This document shows, piece by piece, positions 1-8,292 of a DNA stretch of 41,589 nucleotides. Numbering within the stretch: position 1 is the stretch's first letter; the number at the start of each line of letters is the position of its first letter. The notes under the pieces were generated by a model that was given only the letters and a program-made list of their open reading frames with translations, made no database searches and was not told the origin of the DNA. The position numbers were made by a program, and so were the translations under genes. Source of the DNA: Alphaproteobacteria bacterium (GTDB lineage Bacteria > Pseudomonadota > Alphaproteobacteria > Micropepsales > Micropepsaceae); contig PLJH01000117.1 in assembly GCA_003139615.1 (NCBI GenBank), positions 2,225-43,813 of the forward strand. The letters are read 5' to 3'.

Positions 1-474
1 CTGCGTATGCGTCCCGAACGCATCATCGTGGGCGAAGTGCGCGGACCCGAAGCGTTCGACCTGTTGCAGGCCATGAACACGGGCCATGACGGCTCGATGG
101 GCACGCTCCATGCCAACTCGCCGCGCGAAGCGATGGGGCGTCTCGAATCGATGATCACCATGGGCGGGTTTTCCCTTCCGCTGAAAACCATTCGCGAAAT
201 GATCGTGGGCTCCATCGACGTGATCATCCAGGCCGAGCGCCTGCGCGACGGTTCGCGGCGCATCACCAGGATCACCGAAGTGGTCGGCACCGAAGGCGAT
301 GTCGTCATCACGCAGGATCTGATGACCTATGAGATGACCGGCGAGGACGAGACCGGCCGCATCAAGGGCAAGCATGTCGGCACCGGCATCGTCCGGCCGA
401 GCTTCTGGGAACGCGCGCGCTATTTCGGCATGGAGCGCGAGCTTGCCGAGGCACTCGACGCGCTTCAGGAATAG
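1..474 (+). CDS. cpaF: TadA/CpaF-family secretion ATPase, C-terminal part (5' truncated by window)
   Basis: The reading frame is open from base 1, so only the last 157 residues are present. It is the C-terminal part of the hexameric ATPase that powers tad (Flp) pilus assembly at the inner membrane. Visible are the Walker B-type segment IIVGEVRG (about residues 9-16) and the following stretch ending in GTLHANS, which carries the His-box region of type II/IV secretion ATPases. The TadB gene starts 8 bases after the stop and TadC follows, the standard tad order, so this is one operon. The true start and the Walker A motif lie outside the window. Family assignment is firm; the choice of TadA/CpaF over other GspE-like ATPases rests on the neighbours. 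Confidence 0.95.
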   Translation: MRMRPERIIVGEVRGPEAFDLLQAMNTGHDGSMGTLHANSPREAMGRLESMITMGGFSLPLKTIREMIVGSIDVIIQAERLRDGSRRITRITEVVGTEGDVVITQDLMTYEMTGEDETGRIKGKHVGTGIVRPSFWERARYFGMERELAEALDALQE

Positions 475-482
475 GGGCGATT

Positions 483-1463
483 ATGGGCAGCCCCGTGATT
501 TTTGCAGTTGCGGCGATACTGCTGGTGCTGGGTCTTGGCGGCGCGGTCTTCGCATTCGCGGAATCGGGCGGCACCTCCAAGAAGCGGCTTCAAGCCGTCT
601 CGCGCCAAACCGCCGTGGGCACAGGCCCGCGGAACACCGCGGATACGCAACAGCAACGCCGCCGCAACGTGACGGCGCTTCTCAAGGATATCGAGAAGCA
701 GCAGGCGCAACAGAAGCAGCGGCCGACTCTACGACGCCGATTGGAGCAGGCGGGGCTCACGATCTCGCCGCGCACCTTCTGGATCGTCTGCGGTATTGCG
801 GCTTTTGCGGCTGCAGCCGGGTGCCTTGTGACGCACCGCGCCTGGTGGGTGGCGGTTTGTGCGGCTCTGTTCTTCGGACTGGGCCTGCCGCGCTGGGTCG
901 TCTCCTTCATGATCAAACGCCGGATCAAGGCCTTCACGGCGGAATTCGCCAACGCGATCGACGTGATCGTGCGCAGTGTCAAATCCGGCCTGCCGACGAA
1001 TGAAGCGCTGAAGATCGTCGCGCGCGAAATGTCTGCGCCCGTCGGTCCGGAATTCTTCAAGCTCTGCGAAGGGCTGAAGGTGGGCGTCACGCTCGAGCAG
1101 GGGCTCAAGAAGATGTTCGAGAACATGCCGACGGCCGAGGTCAGCTTCTTCGGTATCGTGATGACGATTCAGCAGAAGTCCGGCGGCAATCTTTCGGAGG
1201 CCCTCGGCAATCTCGCTTTCGTCCTGCGCGACAGGAAGCGCCTGCAGGGCAAGATCAAGGCGATGTCGTCGGAAGCAAAAGCCTCCGCGATGATCATCGG
1301 TTCGCTGCCGCCGGTCGTGGGCTTTCTCGTCTGGATGTCGACGCCGGCCTATATCGAATCGCTGTTCACCGAACGCATGGGAAACCTGATGATCGCGGGC
1401 TGCGTGGTCTGGATGAGCGTAGGCATCTGGGTCATGAGCAAGATGATCGCGTTCAAGCATTAA
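483..1463 (+). CDS. tadB: TadB, inner-membrane platform protein of the tad pilus machine
   Basis: A 326-residue integral membrane protein. It has an N-terminal membrane segment (about residues 3-23), a charged Gln-rich cytoplasmic linker, two hydrophobic segments around residues 95-135, a type II secretion F-type domain (about 150-275, with the SVKSGLPTNEALKIVAREM-like helix typical of TadB) and C-terminal membrane helices. With TadC it forms the platform that couples the TadA/CpaF motor to pilin movement. The ATG at 483 has GGGG a few bases upstream and lies 8 bases behind the ATPase stop; tadC begins 10 bases after this stop. Length and order match the family. Confidence 0.95.
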   Translation: MGSPVIFAVAAILLVLGLGGAVFAFAESGGTSKKRLQAVSRQTAVGTGPRNTADTQQQRRRNVTALLKDIEKQQAQQKQRPTLRRRLEQAGLTISPRTFWIVCGIAAFAAAAGCLVTHRAWWVAVCAALFFGLGLPRWVVSFMIKRRIKAFTAEFANAIDVIVRSVKSGLPTNEALKIVAREMSAPVGPEFFKLCEGLKVGVTLEQGLKKMFENMPTAEVSFFGIVMTIQQKSGGNLSEALGNLAFVLRDRKRLQGKIKAMSSEAKASAMIIGSLPPVVGFLVWMSTPAYIESLFTERMGNLMIAGCVVWMSVGIWVMSKMIAFKH

Positions 1464-1473
1464 GGCCCGGCAG

Positions 1474-2448
1474 ATGGATATCGGATTTCTCAATGTGCTG
1501 TTCGACCGCGATCTGATGATCTCGGTCGTGGCGGCCGTTTTCGCTTTCGCTACGATCGTGACGATTGGCCTGCCCTATCTGCAACGCGACTCGCTGGGCA
1601 TCCGCATGAAATCGGTGTCGGCGCGCCGCGAGGAATTGCGCCAGAAGCACCACGCCGCGCTCAAGCAGCGTAACGTGTTGCGTGCCGAACCGTCGACGTT
1701 CATGAAGCAGACCATCGAAAGGCTGAAGCTCTCCAACATTCTCGAGTCCGAAGATACGCGCAGCAAACTGACCCAGGCCGGCTATCGCGGCCAGGCACCT
1801 CTCATCGCCTTCATGTTCTTCCGTTTCGTGATGCCGTTCATCGTTTTCGCGGCCGCACTGTTTTATCTTTTCCTGATCACGCATTTCACCTGGTCGCCGC
1901 TGATGAAGCTGCTCGCGGCGTTCGGCGCGGCCTTGTTCGGCTTCTTCCTGCCGGATCTGTTCGTCTCCAACGCCATATCAAAGCGTCAGCAATCGATCAT
2001 GCGCGGTTTTCCCGATGCACTCGACCTGATGCTGATCTGCGTGGAATCCGGCATGTCGATCGAAGCGGCTTTTACGCGCGTCGCGTCGGAAATCGGGCCG
2101 CAATCCGTCGAGCTGGCCGAAGAGCTGGGCCTCACCACCGCCGAGCTTTCATATTTGCCCGAGCGCCGGCAGGCGTTCGAGAATCTCGCCAAAAGATGCG
2201 GCCATTCCGGCGTGAAGGCCGTCGCGGCTTCGCTCAATCAGGCGGAGAAATACGGCACGCCCCTGGGCCAGTCGCTGCGTGTGGCAGCCCAGGAAAACCG
2301 CGAAATGCGCATGCAGGAAGCCGAGAAGAAAGCGGCGGCACTTCCCGCCAAGCTCACGGTTCCGATGATCGTGTTCTTCCTGCCGTGCCTGTTCGTCGTC
2401 ATTCTGGGCCCCGCAGTCATGCGGGTCATGCAGACGCTGCATCACTGA
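1474..2448 (+). CDS. tadC: TadC, inner-membrane platform protein of the tad pilus machine
   Basis: A 324-residue protein with an N-terminal membrane segment, a hydrophobic block around residues 110-165, a type II secretion F domain starting near residue 176 (MRGFPDALDLMLICVESGM) and a C-terminal membrane helix. It is the second platform subunit, working with TadB. An AAGG ribosome binding site lies 8 bases before the ATG, and the gene is 10 bases behind tadB. The operon stops here: the next gene faces the other way, and the TadD-like gene that often follows tadC is found 1 kb further on, on the minus strand. Confidence 0.95.
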   Translation: MDIGFLNVLFDRDLMISVVAAVFAFATIVTIGLPYLQRDSLGIRMKSVSARREELRQKHHAALKQRNVLRAEPSTFMKQTIERLKLSNILESEDTRSKLTQAGYRGQAPLIAFMFFRFVMPFIVFAAALFYLFLITHFTWSPLMKLLAAFGAALFGFFLPDLFVSNAISKRQQSIMRGFPDALDLMLICVESGMSIEAAFTRVASEIGPQSVELAEELGLTTAELSYLPERRQAFENLAKRCGHSGVKAVAASLNQAEKYGTPLGQSLRVAAQENREMRMQEAEKKAAALPAKLTVPMIVFFLPCLFVVILGPAVMRVMQTLHH

Positions 2449-2477
2449 AAAACGTCGAGCGACGCGTTACGCGACGT
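2448..2477 (-). terminator. Probable Rho-independent terminator of the methyltransferase-like gene
   Basis: The arms ACGTCG (2452-2457) and CGACGT (2472-2477) are perfect inverted repeats. Read on the minus strand the hairpin is followed directly by TTTTT (A-run 2448-2452 on the plus strand). It overlaps the stop codon of the minus-strand gene and sits between two convergent genes. The stem is only 6 bp, so strength is uncertain. Confidence 0.5.
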
Positions 2478-3096
2478 AGGGCAACCAGCGCCAGCGCACC
2501 CGCGCCATATAGGCCGTGTATTGCGGGTCCTGGCTCAGGAATCCTTCCTCGACAAAGCTCTTGACCACGAAGAGCGCAATGCCGGTCGCGAAGATCAGCG
2601 CGTTGAGCGCCGTGCAGCTCTGCAGCGCGAGCGCGACATAGGAAATGTAGATGCCGGTATAGATCGGGTGGCGCACGAAGCGATACGCGCCCTCGCTGAC
2701 CAGCTGACGCTGCGCCGGCACGAGCCCGATGTTGCGCCCGAGATTGACGCGCGCCCAGATGCAAATGATGCCGCTGACGATGCTGAGCGTATCGATGAAC
2801 CACATCGGTGCGACCGATGGACCCGGCGTGATCAGCCGTCCCATGATGAACAGCCAATAGGTCGCGACGAACGCGAGGCACCAATAGACGGAGCTCGTCG
2901 TGATGCGCACGGGCGAACGGCGGAACAGCATGGTGACGACGAGCAAGAGAAAGTTTGCGTTCGCCGCGATCCAGGCAAGGTTCCATCCGAAGGTGTGCAT
3001 CTCGTGGCGCAACGAGTAGGCGAACGGAATGACCGCGATGAGAGCAACGAACCGGTCCATCCAGGGGGACGACAACAATTTGGCTATCGATTTCAC
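2467..3096 (-). CDS. Isoprenylcysteine carboxyl methyltransferase-like membrane protein
   Basis: A protein of 209 residues if translation starts at the GTG ending at 3096, which has GGAAGG 8 bases upstream; a longer frame to 3162 lacks such a site. It has about five hydrophobic helices and near its end the segment RFVRHPIYTGIYISYV. This is the RHPxYxG signature of the ICMT/PEMT membrane methyltransferase superfamily, which binds SAM with its C-terminal helices. Bacterial members have few known substrates, so the acceptor is not inferred here. It lies tail to tail with tadC and has no clear functional link to the pilus genes. Confidence 0.8.
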   Translation of the reverse strand: MKSIAKLLSSPWMDRFVALIAVIPFAYSLRHEMHTFGWNLAWIAANANFLLLVVTMLFRRSPVRITTSSVYWCLAFVATYWLFIMGRLITPGPSVAPMWFIDTLSIVSGIICIWARVNLGRNIGLVPAQRQLVSEGAYRFVRHPIYTGIYISYVALALQSCTALNALIFATGIALFVVKSFVEEGFLSQDPQYTAYMARVRWRWLPYVA

Positions 3097-3175
3097 GCGG
3101 CTAACCTTCCGGCGCCGAACGGCGCGATTTGACGAACCCGGAAATGTCCCGATTGACCGCAAGTCGGCGTCGCTT

Positions 3176-3223
3176 AAGCGATCGGCCTGTTTCGATCTGA
3201 AACAGATGCGGCGGAAATCGCTT
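3176..3223. repeat. Nested palindrome
   Basis: Inner arms CTGTTTC (3187-3193) and GAAACAG (3199-3205) are perfect with a 5-base loop. Outer arms AAGCGAT (3176-3182) and ATCGCTT (3217-3223) are also perfect. The internal loop is asymmetric (4 and 11 bases). This looks like an interspersed palindromic element or a structured leader of the minus-strand methyltransferase-like gene that starts 80 bases away. Confidence 0.55.
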
Positions 3224-3311
3224 CAGTCCGGGTCGGATATGAAGTTTCCGACAGACCCCATTCCAGACGCGTGCCAAAGCGGAGCGGGGAAAGAGAGCAA
3301 GACCTCCAAAC

Positions 3312-3471
3312 TTCACCATGGCCGGGCGAAGACCCGGCCACCTAGCGGGCGAGCGTCTGCGAGCCCATTAAACTTCTTCATGCGGCAAGGCATTGCATCG
3401 TTAGCGAGACGTCATTCGCTGTGCGGACGCGCGATGGCTGGGTGGCCGGCTCGGGGGCCGGCCATGGTGAA
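3312..3471. repeat. REPIN-like pair of inverted 31-base palindromic elements
   Basis: Element 1 (3312-3342) begins TTCACCATGGCCGG and ends CCGGCCACC. Element 2 (3441-3471) is its reverse complement with 26 of 31 positions matching, the differences being confined to the central loop. Each element is itself a hairpin (GGCCGGG/CCCGGCC in the first). The 98-base spacer between them has no gene. This is the arrangement of REP doublets: two oppositely oriented REP copies around a short spacer. Confidence 0.7.
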
Positions 3472-3486
3472 ATAGAGTGAGCGCGT

Positions 3487-4467
3487 TCAGTTGACCTGGG
3501 CGGCCGTGCGCAGAGCCGGGGCCGGCGCGGTGTCTTTCGACGCAAGGACCGGCTTCGGCTTCCTGACATGCGTCGCGGCGAGCTTGTGAGGCGGCGGCGT
3601 GACGTGGGTTGCCACGGGGCCGGCCAGGGGATCCTTCGGAACCTTTTGCATCACCACCTGCGGGCCAGCAGGATTCGGCGCATTGACGGCAGGACCCACG
3701 ACGGCATTCGGCCCGACATTGGGCAATGCCGCGACATGCACGATCGAACGCGGTGCGCCGGCTGACATGTTGACTGCGACATCTGCCGAAGGCGCCCGCA
3801 CATTGCTGCCGACAGGCGACCGCATGCTCGCGAGCATGGCGACATTGTTGGCGATCTTGGGGAAATCGCCGCCGTCCGGTGAAGCCCGCGCAATCAGGCG
3901 CTGTGCGCCGTCGAGATCTCCCGCCAGCATGCGCGATACGGCATAGTTGTTGAGGACGGTCGGATCGCCCGGCTTCAGCGTGAGCGCATGTTGGTAGGCC
4001 GCGCGGGCATGCGGATGATCGTCCGCCTGGTCATAGGCGATGCCGAGCGCCGAATAGAGCGTCCAGTCGTTGGGCTGCAGCTCGATGGCGCGCTTGAGGA
4101 ATGCGAGCGCGTCCGCGCAGCGGCCTTCCTGGACCATGACCTTGCCGAACTCGCCCACGACACGCGGATCGTCCGGCGCCACGATCATGAGCTGGCTCAG
4201 CGAACGGGCGGCGTCCTTGTAATCGCCTTTGCCGCGCAACAGCTGGGCGCGGCGGATTTCGCCGTCGAGATTGGCGGGAAGATTCTTGATCACGGCTGCG
4301 ATGTCGGGATCGTTCGCGCCGGGCTGATCGGAAGGTTGCGGCAACGTTGCCGCGGGACCCGTCAGGGCGTCGGCGTCCGGGGCCGCGGTCTCATTCGCGG
4401 CATAGGCCGCACCGGCCCAGAGGGCGCACAATGCGATCGTGGCGGAACGGGCGAGCATGCGGTCCAT
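3487..4467 (-). CDS. tadD: TadD-like exported tetratricopeptide protein
   Basis: A 326-residue protein. The ATG ending at 4467 is chosen because GAGGA lies 5 bases upstream; an ATG nine bases further in is the alternative. Residues 1-20 form a signal peptide (hydrophobic core ATIALCALWAGAAYA). TPR units span about residues 70-200 (for example the ALAFLKRAIELQPNDW and ARAAYQHALTLKPGDP repeats). The C-terminal 110 residues are rich in Pro, Ala and Val. TadD proteins are periplasmic or lipid-anchored TPR assembly factors of the tad secretin; here no lipobox Cys is seen. The gene is near the tad cluster but on the other strand, so the TadD assignment is reasonable but not proven. Confidence 0.75.
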   Translation of the reverse strand: MDRMLARSATIALCALWAGAAYAANETAAPDADALTGPAATLPQPSDQPGANDPDIAAVIKNLPANLDGEIRRAQLLRGKGDYKDAARSLSQLMIVAPDDPRVVGEFGKVMVQEGRCADALAFLKRAIELQPNDWTLYSALGIAYDQADDHPHARAAYQHALTLKPGDPTVLNNYAVSRMLAGDLDGAQRLIARASPDGGDFPKIANNVAMLASMRSPVGSNVRAPSADVAVNMSAGAPRSIVHVAALPNVGPNAVVGPAVNAPNPAGPQVVMQKVPKDPLAGPVATHVTPPPHKLAATHVRKPKPVLASKDTAPAPALRTAAQVN

Positions 4468-4613
4468 GGCGGTCCTCGGGGACGAATTACTCCGTTCCCC
4501 AGCATGCCTTGACCGGGTCAACAAACCCTTAAGTATGTTGGGAAACTGCGTGCGAATTTACGCTTTTGAACGCGTCGAAATATTGACGCAATGAACCTGT
4601 CCTATCCTGGGTC

Positions 4614-5642
4614 ATGACGCGGCGCTTCGCAGGATTTGGACTGTTGATGGCCGGCAGCGTGGCGGTGCTCGCGAGTTTGGCCGGCGCAGGCCTCGTGACC
4701 GCCCAAACGGATGCACCGCGCATCTCATTCATCGTCGCGACCGGGCCGAGCGGTGGAACCTATTTTCCGGTCGGTCAGGCGCTCGCCGATATCGTCAGCC
4801 ACCCTCCGGGCGTTGCGCGTTGCGATACGCCGGATGTGTGCGGTCCCAGCGGGTTGATCGCTTCGGCGCGCACCAGCGACGGCGCCTTTGCGAACGTGAT
4901 CGCTGTGAATGCGCATCGTGTCGACGCGGCGCTCGTGCAATCCGATGTGGTGGCCGATGCCGTCGCGGGCAAAGGTGCGTTCAAAAAACCGGGACCGCAG
5001 AGCCATATCCGCATCATCGCCGATCTGTTCCCCGAGGAGGTGCATGTCGTCGTTGCGCGCAATGCGCATATCGCATCGATCGCGGATCTCAAGGGCAAGC
5101 GCGTCTCCATCGGCGCGGAGGACTCCGGCACCGTCGAAACGGCGCGCGCGCTGCTCGCCGCCTATCGCATCCCCGAATGGCGCATCAAGGAGAGCAACGA
5201 TTCCGCGGATGTCGCAGCCCAAAAACTTCAGCGGGGCGAGATCGATGCGTTCGTGTTTGTCGGCGGCGCGCCGGTCGTGCTGGTCGAAAGCCTGATCGCG
5301 CAGGGGCAGGCGGTGCTCGTGCCCATCGACGGCGCAGGCCGCAAGCGCCTGCTGACGCAAATGCCGAGCTTTGCGCCCGCGGTGATCGCGGCCGATGCCT
5401 ATCCGGGTTCGGGCGCGGTGCAGACGATCAGCGAACGCGCGATCTGGATCGTCAACGATTCCGAACCTGTCGATCTCGTCTATGGCGTGACGAAGGCGCT
5501 GTTCAATCCGCTGAACCGCGAACTGCTCGACGATTCGCATCCAGCCGCGAAATGGATCCGGCTCCAGACGGCCGTCGCAACCTTGCCCGCGCCGCTCCAT
5601 CCGGGTGCGGCGCGGTTCTATCGCGAGGCACGGATACGGTAG
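4614..5642 (+). CDS. TAXI-family TRAP transporter solute-binding protein
   Basis: A 342-residue exported protein with a signal peptide (residues 1-30, core FGLLMAGSVAVLASLAGAGL). Directly after it comes the TAXI family hallmark ISFIVATGPSGGTYFPVGQAL. Such proteins bind small organic acids or amino acids in the periplasm and hand them to a DctQM-type TRAP permease. The segment LKGKRVSIGAEDSGTVETAR is the typical second-lobe loop. No TRAP permease gene is present within the window, so this is an orphan binding protein as far as can be seen. No clear Shine-Dalgarno sequence precedes the ATG, and a start at 4647 would shorten the signal peptide. The ligand cannot be inferred. Confidence 0.9.
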   Translation: MTRRFAGFGLLMAGSVAVLASLAGAGLVTAQTDAPRISFIVATGPSGGTYFPVGQALADIVSHPPGVARCDTPDVCGPSGLIASARTSDGAFANVIAVNAHRVDAALVQSDVVADAVAGKGAFKKPGPQSHIRIIADLFPEEVHVVVARNAHIASIADLKGKRVSIGAEDSGTVETARALLAAYRIPEWRIKESNDSADVAAQKLQRGEIDAFVFVGGAPVVLVESLIAQGQAVLVPIDGAGRKRLLTQMPSFAPAVIAADAYPGSGAVQTISERAIWIVNDSEPVDLVYGVTKALFNPLNRELLDDSHPAAKWIRLQTAVATLPAPLHPGAARFYREARIR

Positions 5643-6095
5643 GACGTGTAAGCAAGTTTCCATTGCAGTGGTAAGTCGGGGCGGCGCGATGCGGATTCGC
5701 CTCGAGCATTTTGCGCATGCGTCTGCTGAACAAATATGTCGCCGACCGAACTACGATTTCTGAGCCCGCAAATCGCGCTCCGGCCGCAATCGTCGTTTTG
5801 TCGGCGTTGCGGCAGAGTTGGTCAAAACTGAACAGTCCGGCTTTGACCTGCGCCCGAGCTGCTGGTCCGCGCGACCTTTGCTCCGAGGCGTCGGCGACCG
5901 AAAGGGACTGCGGCTGGAAACGAAGCACGCCTCCAGCCGCCAATGGATCGAAAGCGGGCCGTCACGCGTTTCTCCCATGAGCGCAGTGGGCAGCAACAGC
6001 AATCTCCCGCTCTTCCTGCCCAATGATGCGCGTTTCACCAAAAGCTGCCTTACCCTGCAACTCGCGCGGCTCGCGCAGCGTGGAAGGAATGGAAT
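5643..6095. other. Gene-free stretch (453 bp)
   Basis: I see no supported gene, RNA or terminator. Short frames on both strands lack ribosome binding sites and have Arg/Ser-rich, shadow-like compositions. It may hold decayed repeat or pseudogene sequence. The last bases (GGAAGG and GGAAT near 6081-6093) are the ribosome binding region of the next small gene. Confidence 0.6.
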
Positions 6096-6392
6096 ATGTA
6101 TAAAGCTCTGAATGGCGCGATCGTCGTGCTCGGCCTCGCCACCGCGTGTTTGGCTGTAACGAGTCCGGCGAGCGCTCAAGGCGTCGGAGTCGGCGTCCAA
6201 GTGGGCGGGGTTGGAGTCGGCCTTGACCTCGGAAACGTGGCCTTTGGCTATCAGGACGGCTATTGGGATCGCGGTCACCAGTGGCACAATTGGCGGAACG
6301 ATCAGGAGATGCGCGACTACAGAAACGCGCCGAACAATCAGTATCACGACTGGAAGCACGACCGCGATCACGACCAAGGCTGGCATAGCTGA
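6096..6392 (+). CDS. Small secreted Gly-rich/His-Asp-rich protein of unknown function
   Basis: A 98-residue protein with a clear signal peptide (residues 1-27, ending SPASAQ). A short Gly/Val repeat (GVGVGVQVGGVGVGLDLG) follows, then a hydrophilic tail crowded with His, Asp, Asn, Trp and Tyr. GGAAGGAAT lies just upstream of the ATG. Exported proteins with such N- and C-terminal halves are common in alphaproteobacteria and unnamed. The His/Asp tail could bind metal ions, which is inference only. The next small gene starts 99 bases downstream on the same strand. Confidence 0.75.
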   Translation: MYKALNGAIVVLGLATACLAVTSPASAQGVGVGVQVGGVGVGLDLGNVAFGYQDGYWDRGHQWHNWRNDQEMRDYRNAPNNQYHDWKHDRDHDQGWHS

Positions 6393-6491
6393 AACATCGC
6401 AAATCGCAATTCTCGGACTTCACAACCCGGCGCTTCCGAGCGTCGGGTTCGTCCGGGCGCATGGCATCGAAACGGCTGAAGGATTGAAATC

Positions 6492-6659
6492 ATGAGTCTG
6501 TTACTTATCATCGTCGTACTCTTGTTGCTGTTTGGCGGCGGCGGATATTACGGCTACAATCGCTACGGCGGAGCCGGCCTCGGTGGAGTTCTCGGCCTCG
6601 TGCTCGTGGTTTTGGTTGTGCTTTGGTTGTTTGGCGGCCTGGGCGGCATGCATATCTGA
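6492..6659 (+). CDS. DUF3309-like 55-aa membrane protein
   Basis: A 55-residue frame beginning MSLLLIIVVLLLLFGGGG and ending GLGGMHI. GAAGGA lies 8 bases before the ATG, a good ribosome binding site. The layout is a hydrophobic helix, a short YYGYNRYGGAG-type polar loop, and a second hydrophobic helix with Gly-rich ends. This matches the small DUF3309 family of alphaproteobacteria, which has no known function. The gene is shorter than usual gene-finding cut-offs and is easily missed. It may be cotranscribed with the small secreted protein upstream. Confidence 0.8.
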   Translation: MSLLLIIVVLLLLFGGGGYYGYNRYGGAGLGGVLGLVLVVLVVLWLFGGLGGMHI

Positions 6660-6818
6660 GCTGCATCTTCCCGCGTTCAACCGGCATTCGACGGTACGAA
6701 CCGCCCGACAGTTTGCACCGCGAACCCGCATCTTTCTGATCGCGGCACAATTTGACCGGAAGAGTGCGATCATCTCTAAAAAGGGCTGATCCCGCTCGTA
6801 TCACCGGACGCTTTTCCA

Positions 6819-8243
6819 ATGCCTGCACCCCGGCGCGCCTTCGATCCCAGACTGCTGGAAGGGCCGATCGTTACGTCGCTGTTCCTGCTGGCCGTTCCCA
6901 TCATGGGAACCAACCTGCTGCAGATCGCCTATCAGCTGATCGACGCGTTCTGGGTGGGCCGCCTGGGTGCGTATGCCGTCGCCTCCGTGTCGATCTCGAT
7001 GCCGGTGATGTTCCTCATGGTCTCGGCCGGCATCGGTTTCGCCGTCGCGGGCACGACTCTGATCGCCCAATATGTGGGGGCAGGGAACCGCATCATGGTC
7101 GATCACGTGGCGGCGCAGACCCTGCTGACGATCGTGACCCTGTCGGTGGTGCTGGGATTCATCGGCTTTGTGGGTTCGCCCTATCTGCTCGGTCTGATGG
7201 GCACGGCGCCGGAGGTTTACGCCAACGCCGTCTCGTTCCTGCGCGTCTCGTTCGTCAGCCTGCCGTTCGTGTTCCTCTATGTCATGTTCCAGTCGCTGAT
7301 GCGCGGAACCGGCGAGGTCACTGTCCCGCTTTACATCGTGGCCGGTACGGTGCTGCTCAATTTCTTCATCGATCCCGTTCTCATATTCGGAATGTATGGG
7401 ATGCCGCATCTGGGTGTGATGGGTGCGGCGTTCTCCACGCTGATTTCGCAAGGCGTCGCCGCAGTCATCGGGCTCGCGCTCCTGATGAGCGGCCGTTACG
7501 GCATTTCCATGAGCTGGAAATCGTTCAAGCCGGATTTCGCCTTCATCCGGCGCGCGTTCAATCTCGGTTATCCCGCCTCGATCGAGCAATCCGCGCGCGG
7601 CCTCGGCATGACGGTGATGACCTTTCTCATCACGAGCTTCGGCACGGTGACGACGGCGAGCTTCGGCGTCGGCGCCAACGTCCTCAATTTCGTGGTCATC
7701 CCGGCCATGGGCTTTTCCATGGCGACCTCGACGCTCGTCGGCCAGAATATCGGAGCGGGCAATATCGCGCGTGCCGAGCGCGTCGCGCGTCTCGCTGCGC
7801 TCATCACGTTCAGCGCGCTGTCGGTTGTGGGCATTTTCTGTTTCGTGTTTGCGCCCGATATCGTCCGGCTTTTCGTGCCGGGAGATACCGATGTCATCCG
7901 CGAGGGTGCCGTCTTCATCCGCACCGTCGCCTGGAGCTTCGGCTTTATCGGTCTGCAGTTTGCGCTGATGGGCGTGCTGCGCGCCAGCGGCAACACGTTC
8001 GAGGCGATGCTCATCAGCCTCGTTGCGCAATGGGTGATTCAATTTCCGCTGGCCTTCATCCTGTCGGAGCACACGCGGCTGCACGCGCACGGGCTGTGGT
8101 GGGCCTTTCCGGTGTCGAATGTCGCGACATCGATCATCGCAGGCGTCTGGTTCGCCCGCGGCGACTGGAAAAAACGCCGCCTCGTCGCCCACACCGAACT
8201 CGAAGCCGAAGAACTGGATGTGGCGGAACGGGTGCAGATTTGA
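6819..8243 (+). CDS. MATE-family multidrug/cation efflux transporter
   Basis: A 474-residue protein with twelve hydrophobic helices in two MatE halves. The first half begins at IVTSLFLLAVPIMGTNLLQ (about residue 17), with QLIDAFWVGRLG in helix 2. The second half begins near residue 250 (NLGYPASIEQSARGLG). MATE transporters export cationic drugs or metabolites in exchange for Na+ or H+. Length is normal for NorM/DinF-type members. The ATG has no good Shine-Dalgarno sequence, but the N-terminal sequence (RRAFDPRLLEGPIV) looks native. No adjacent regulator is seen. Substrate unknown. Confidence 0.92.
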   Translation: MPAPRRAFDPRLLEGPIVTSLFLLAVPIMGTNLLQIAYQLIDAFWVGRLGAYAVASVSISMPVMFLMVSAGIGFAVAGTTLIAQYVGAGNRIMVDHVAAQTLLTIVTLSVVLGFIGFVGSPYLLGLMGTAPEVYANAVSFLRVSFVSLPFVFLYVMFQSLMRGTGEVTVPLYIVAGTVLLNFFIDPVLIFGMYGMPHLGVMGAAFSTLISQGVAAVIGLALLMSGRYGISMSWKSFKPDFAFIRRAFNLGYPASIEQSARGLGMTVMTFLITSFGTVTTASFGVGANVLNFVVIPAMGFSMATSTLVGQNIGAGNIARAERVARLAALITFSALSVVGIFCFVFAPDIVRLFVPGDTDVIREGAVFIRTVAWSFGFIGLQFALMGVLRASGNTFEAMLISLVAQWVIQFPLAFILSEHTRLHAHGLWWAFPVSNVATSIIAGVWFARGDWKKRRLVAHTELEAEELDVAERVQI

Positions 8244-8292
8244 AGGTGGGGCGATCTGGTGTCCTGAACCTGAAGTTCGGCGGACAATTATT

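Larger units (their letters stand above)
3097..3486. other. Gene-free spacer rich in palindromes (390 bp)
   Basis: No convincing gene is present; open frames here lack ribosome binding sites and protein-like composition. The spacer lies between the stop of the TadD-like gene and the start of the methyltransferase-like gene, both on the minus strand. It holds a nested palindrome (3176-3223) and a pair of inverted copies of a 31-base element (3312-3342 and 3441-3471), listed separately. Confidence 0.7.

Noticed and set aside
3029-3475. Plus-strand 148-codon frame through the palindrome-rich spacer
   Set aside because: It reads straight through both REP-like elements and overlaps the methyltransferase-like gene antisense.
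4509-4521. TTGACC-G-GGTCAA palindrome upstream of the TadD-like gene
   Set aside because: Short, with no linked regulator; it can arise by chance.
5503-5943. Minus-strand frame across the gap after the TAXI gene
   Set aside because: It overlaps the end of the TAXI gene antisense, has no start site and no protein-like pattern. It could be decayed repeat sequence.
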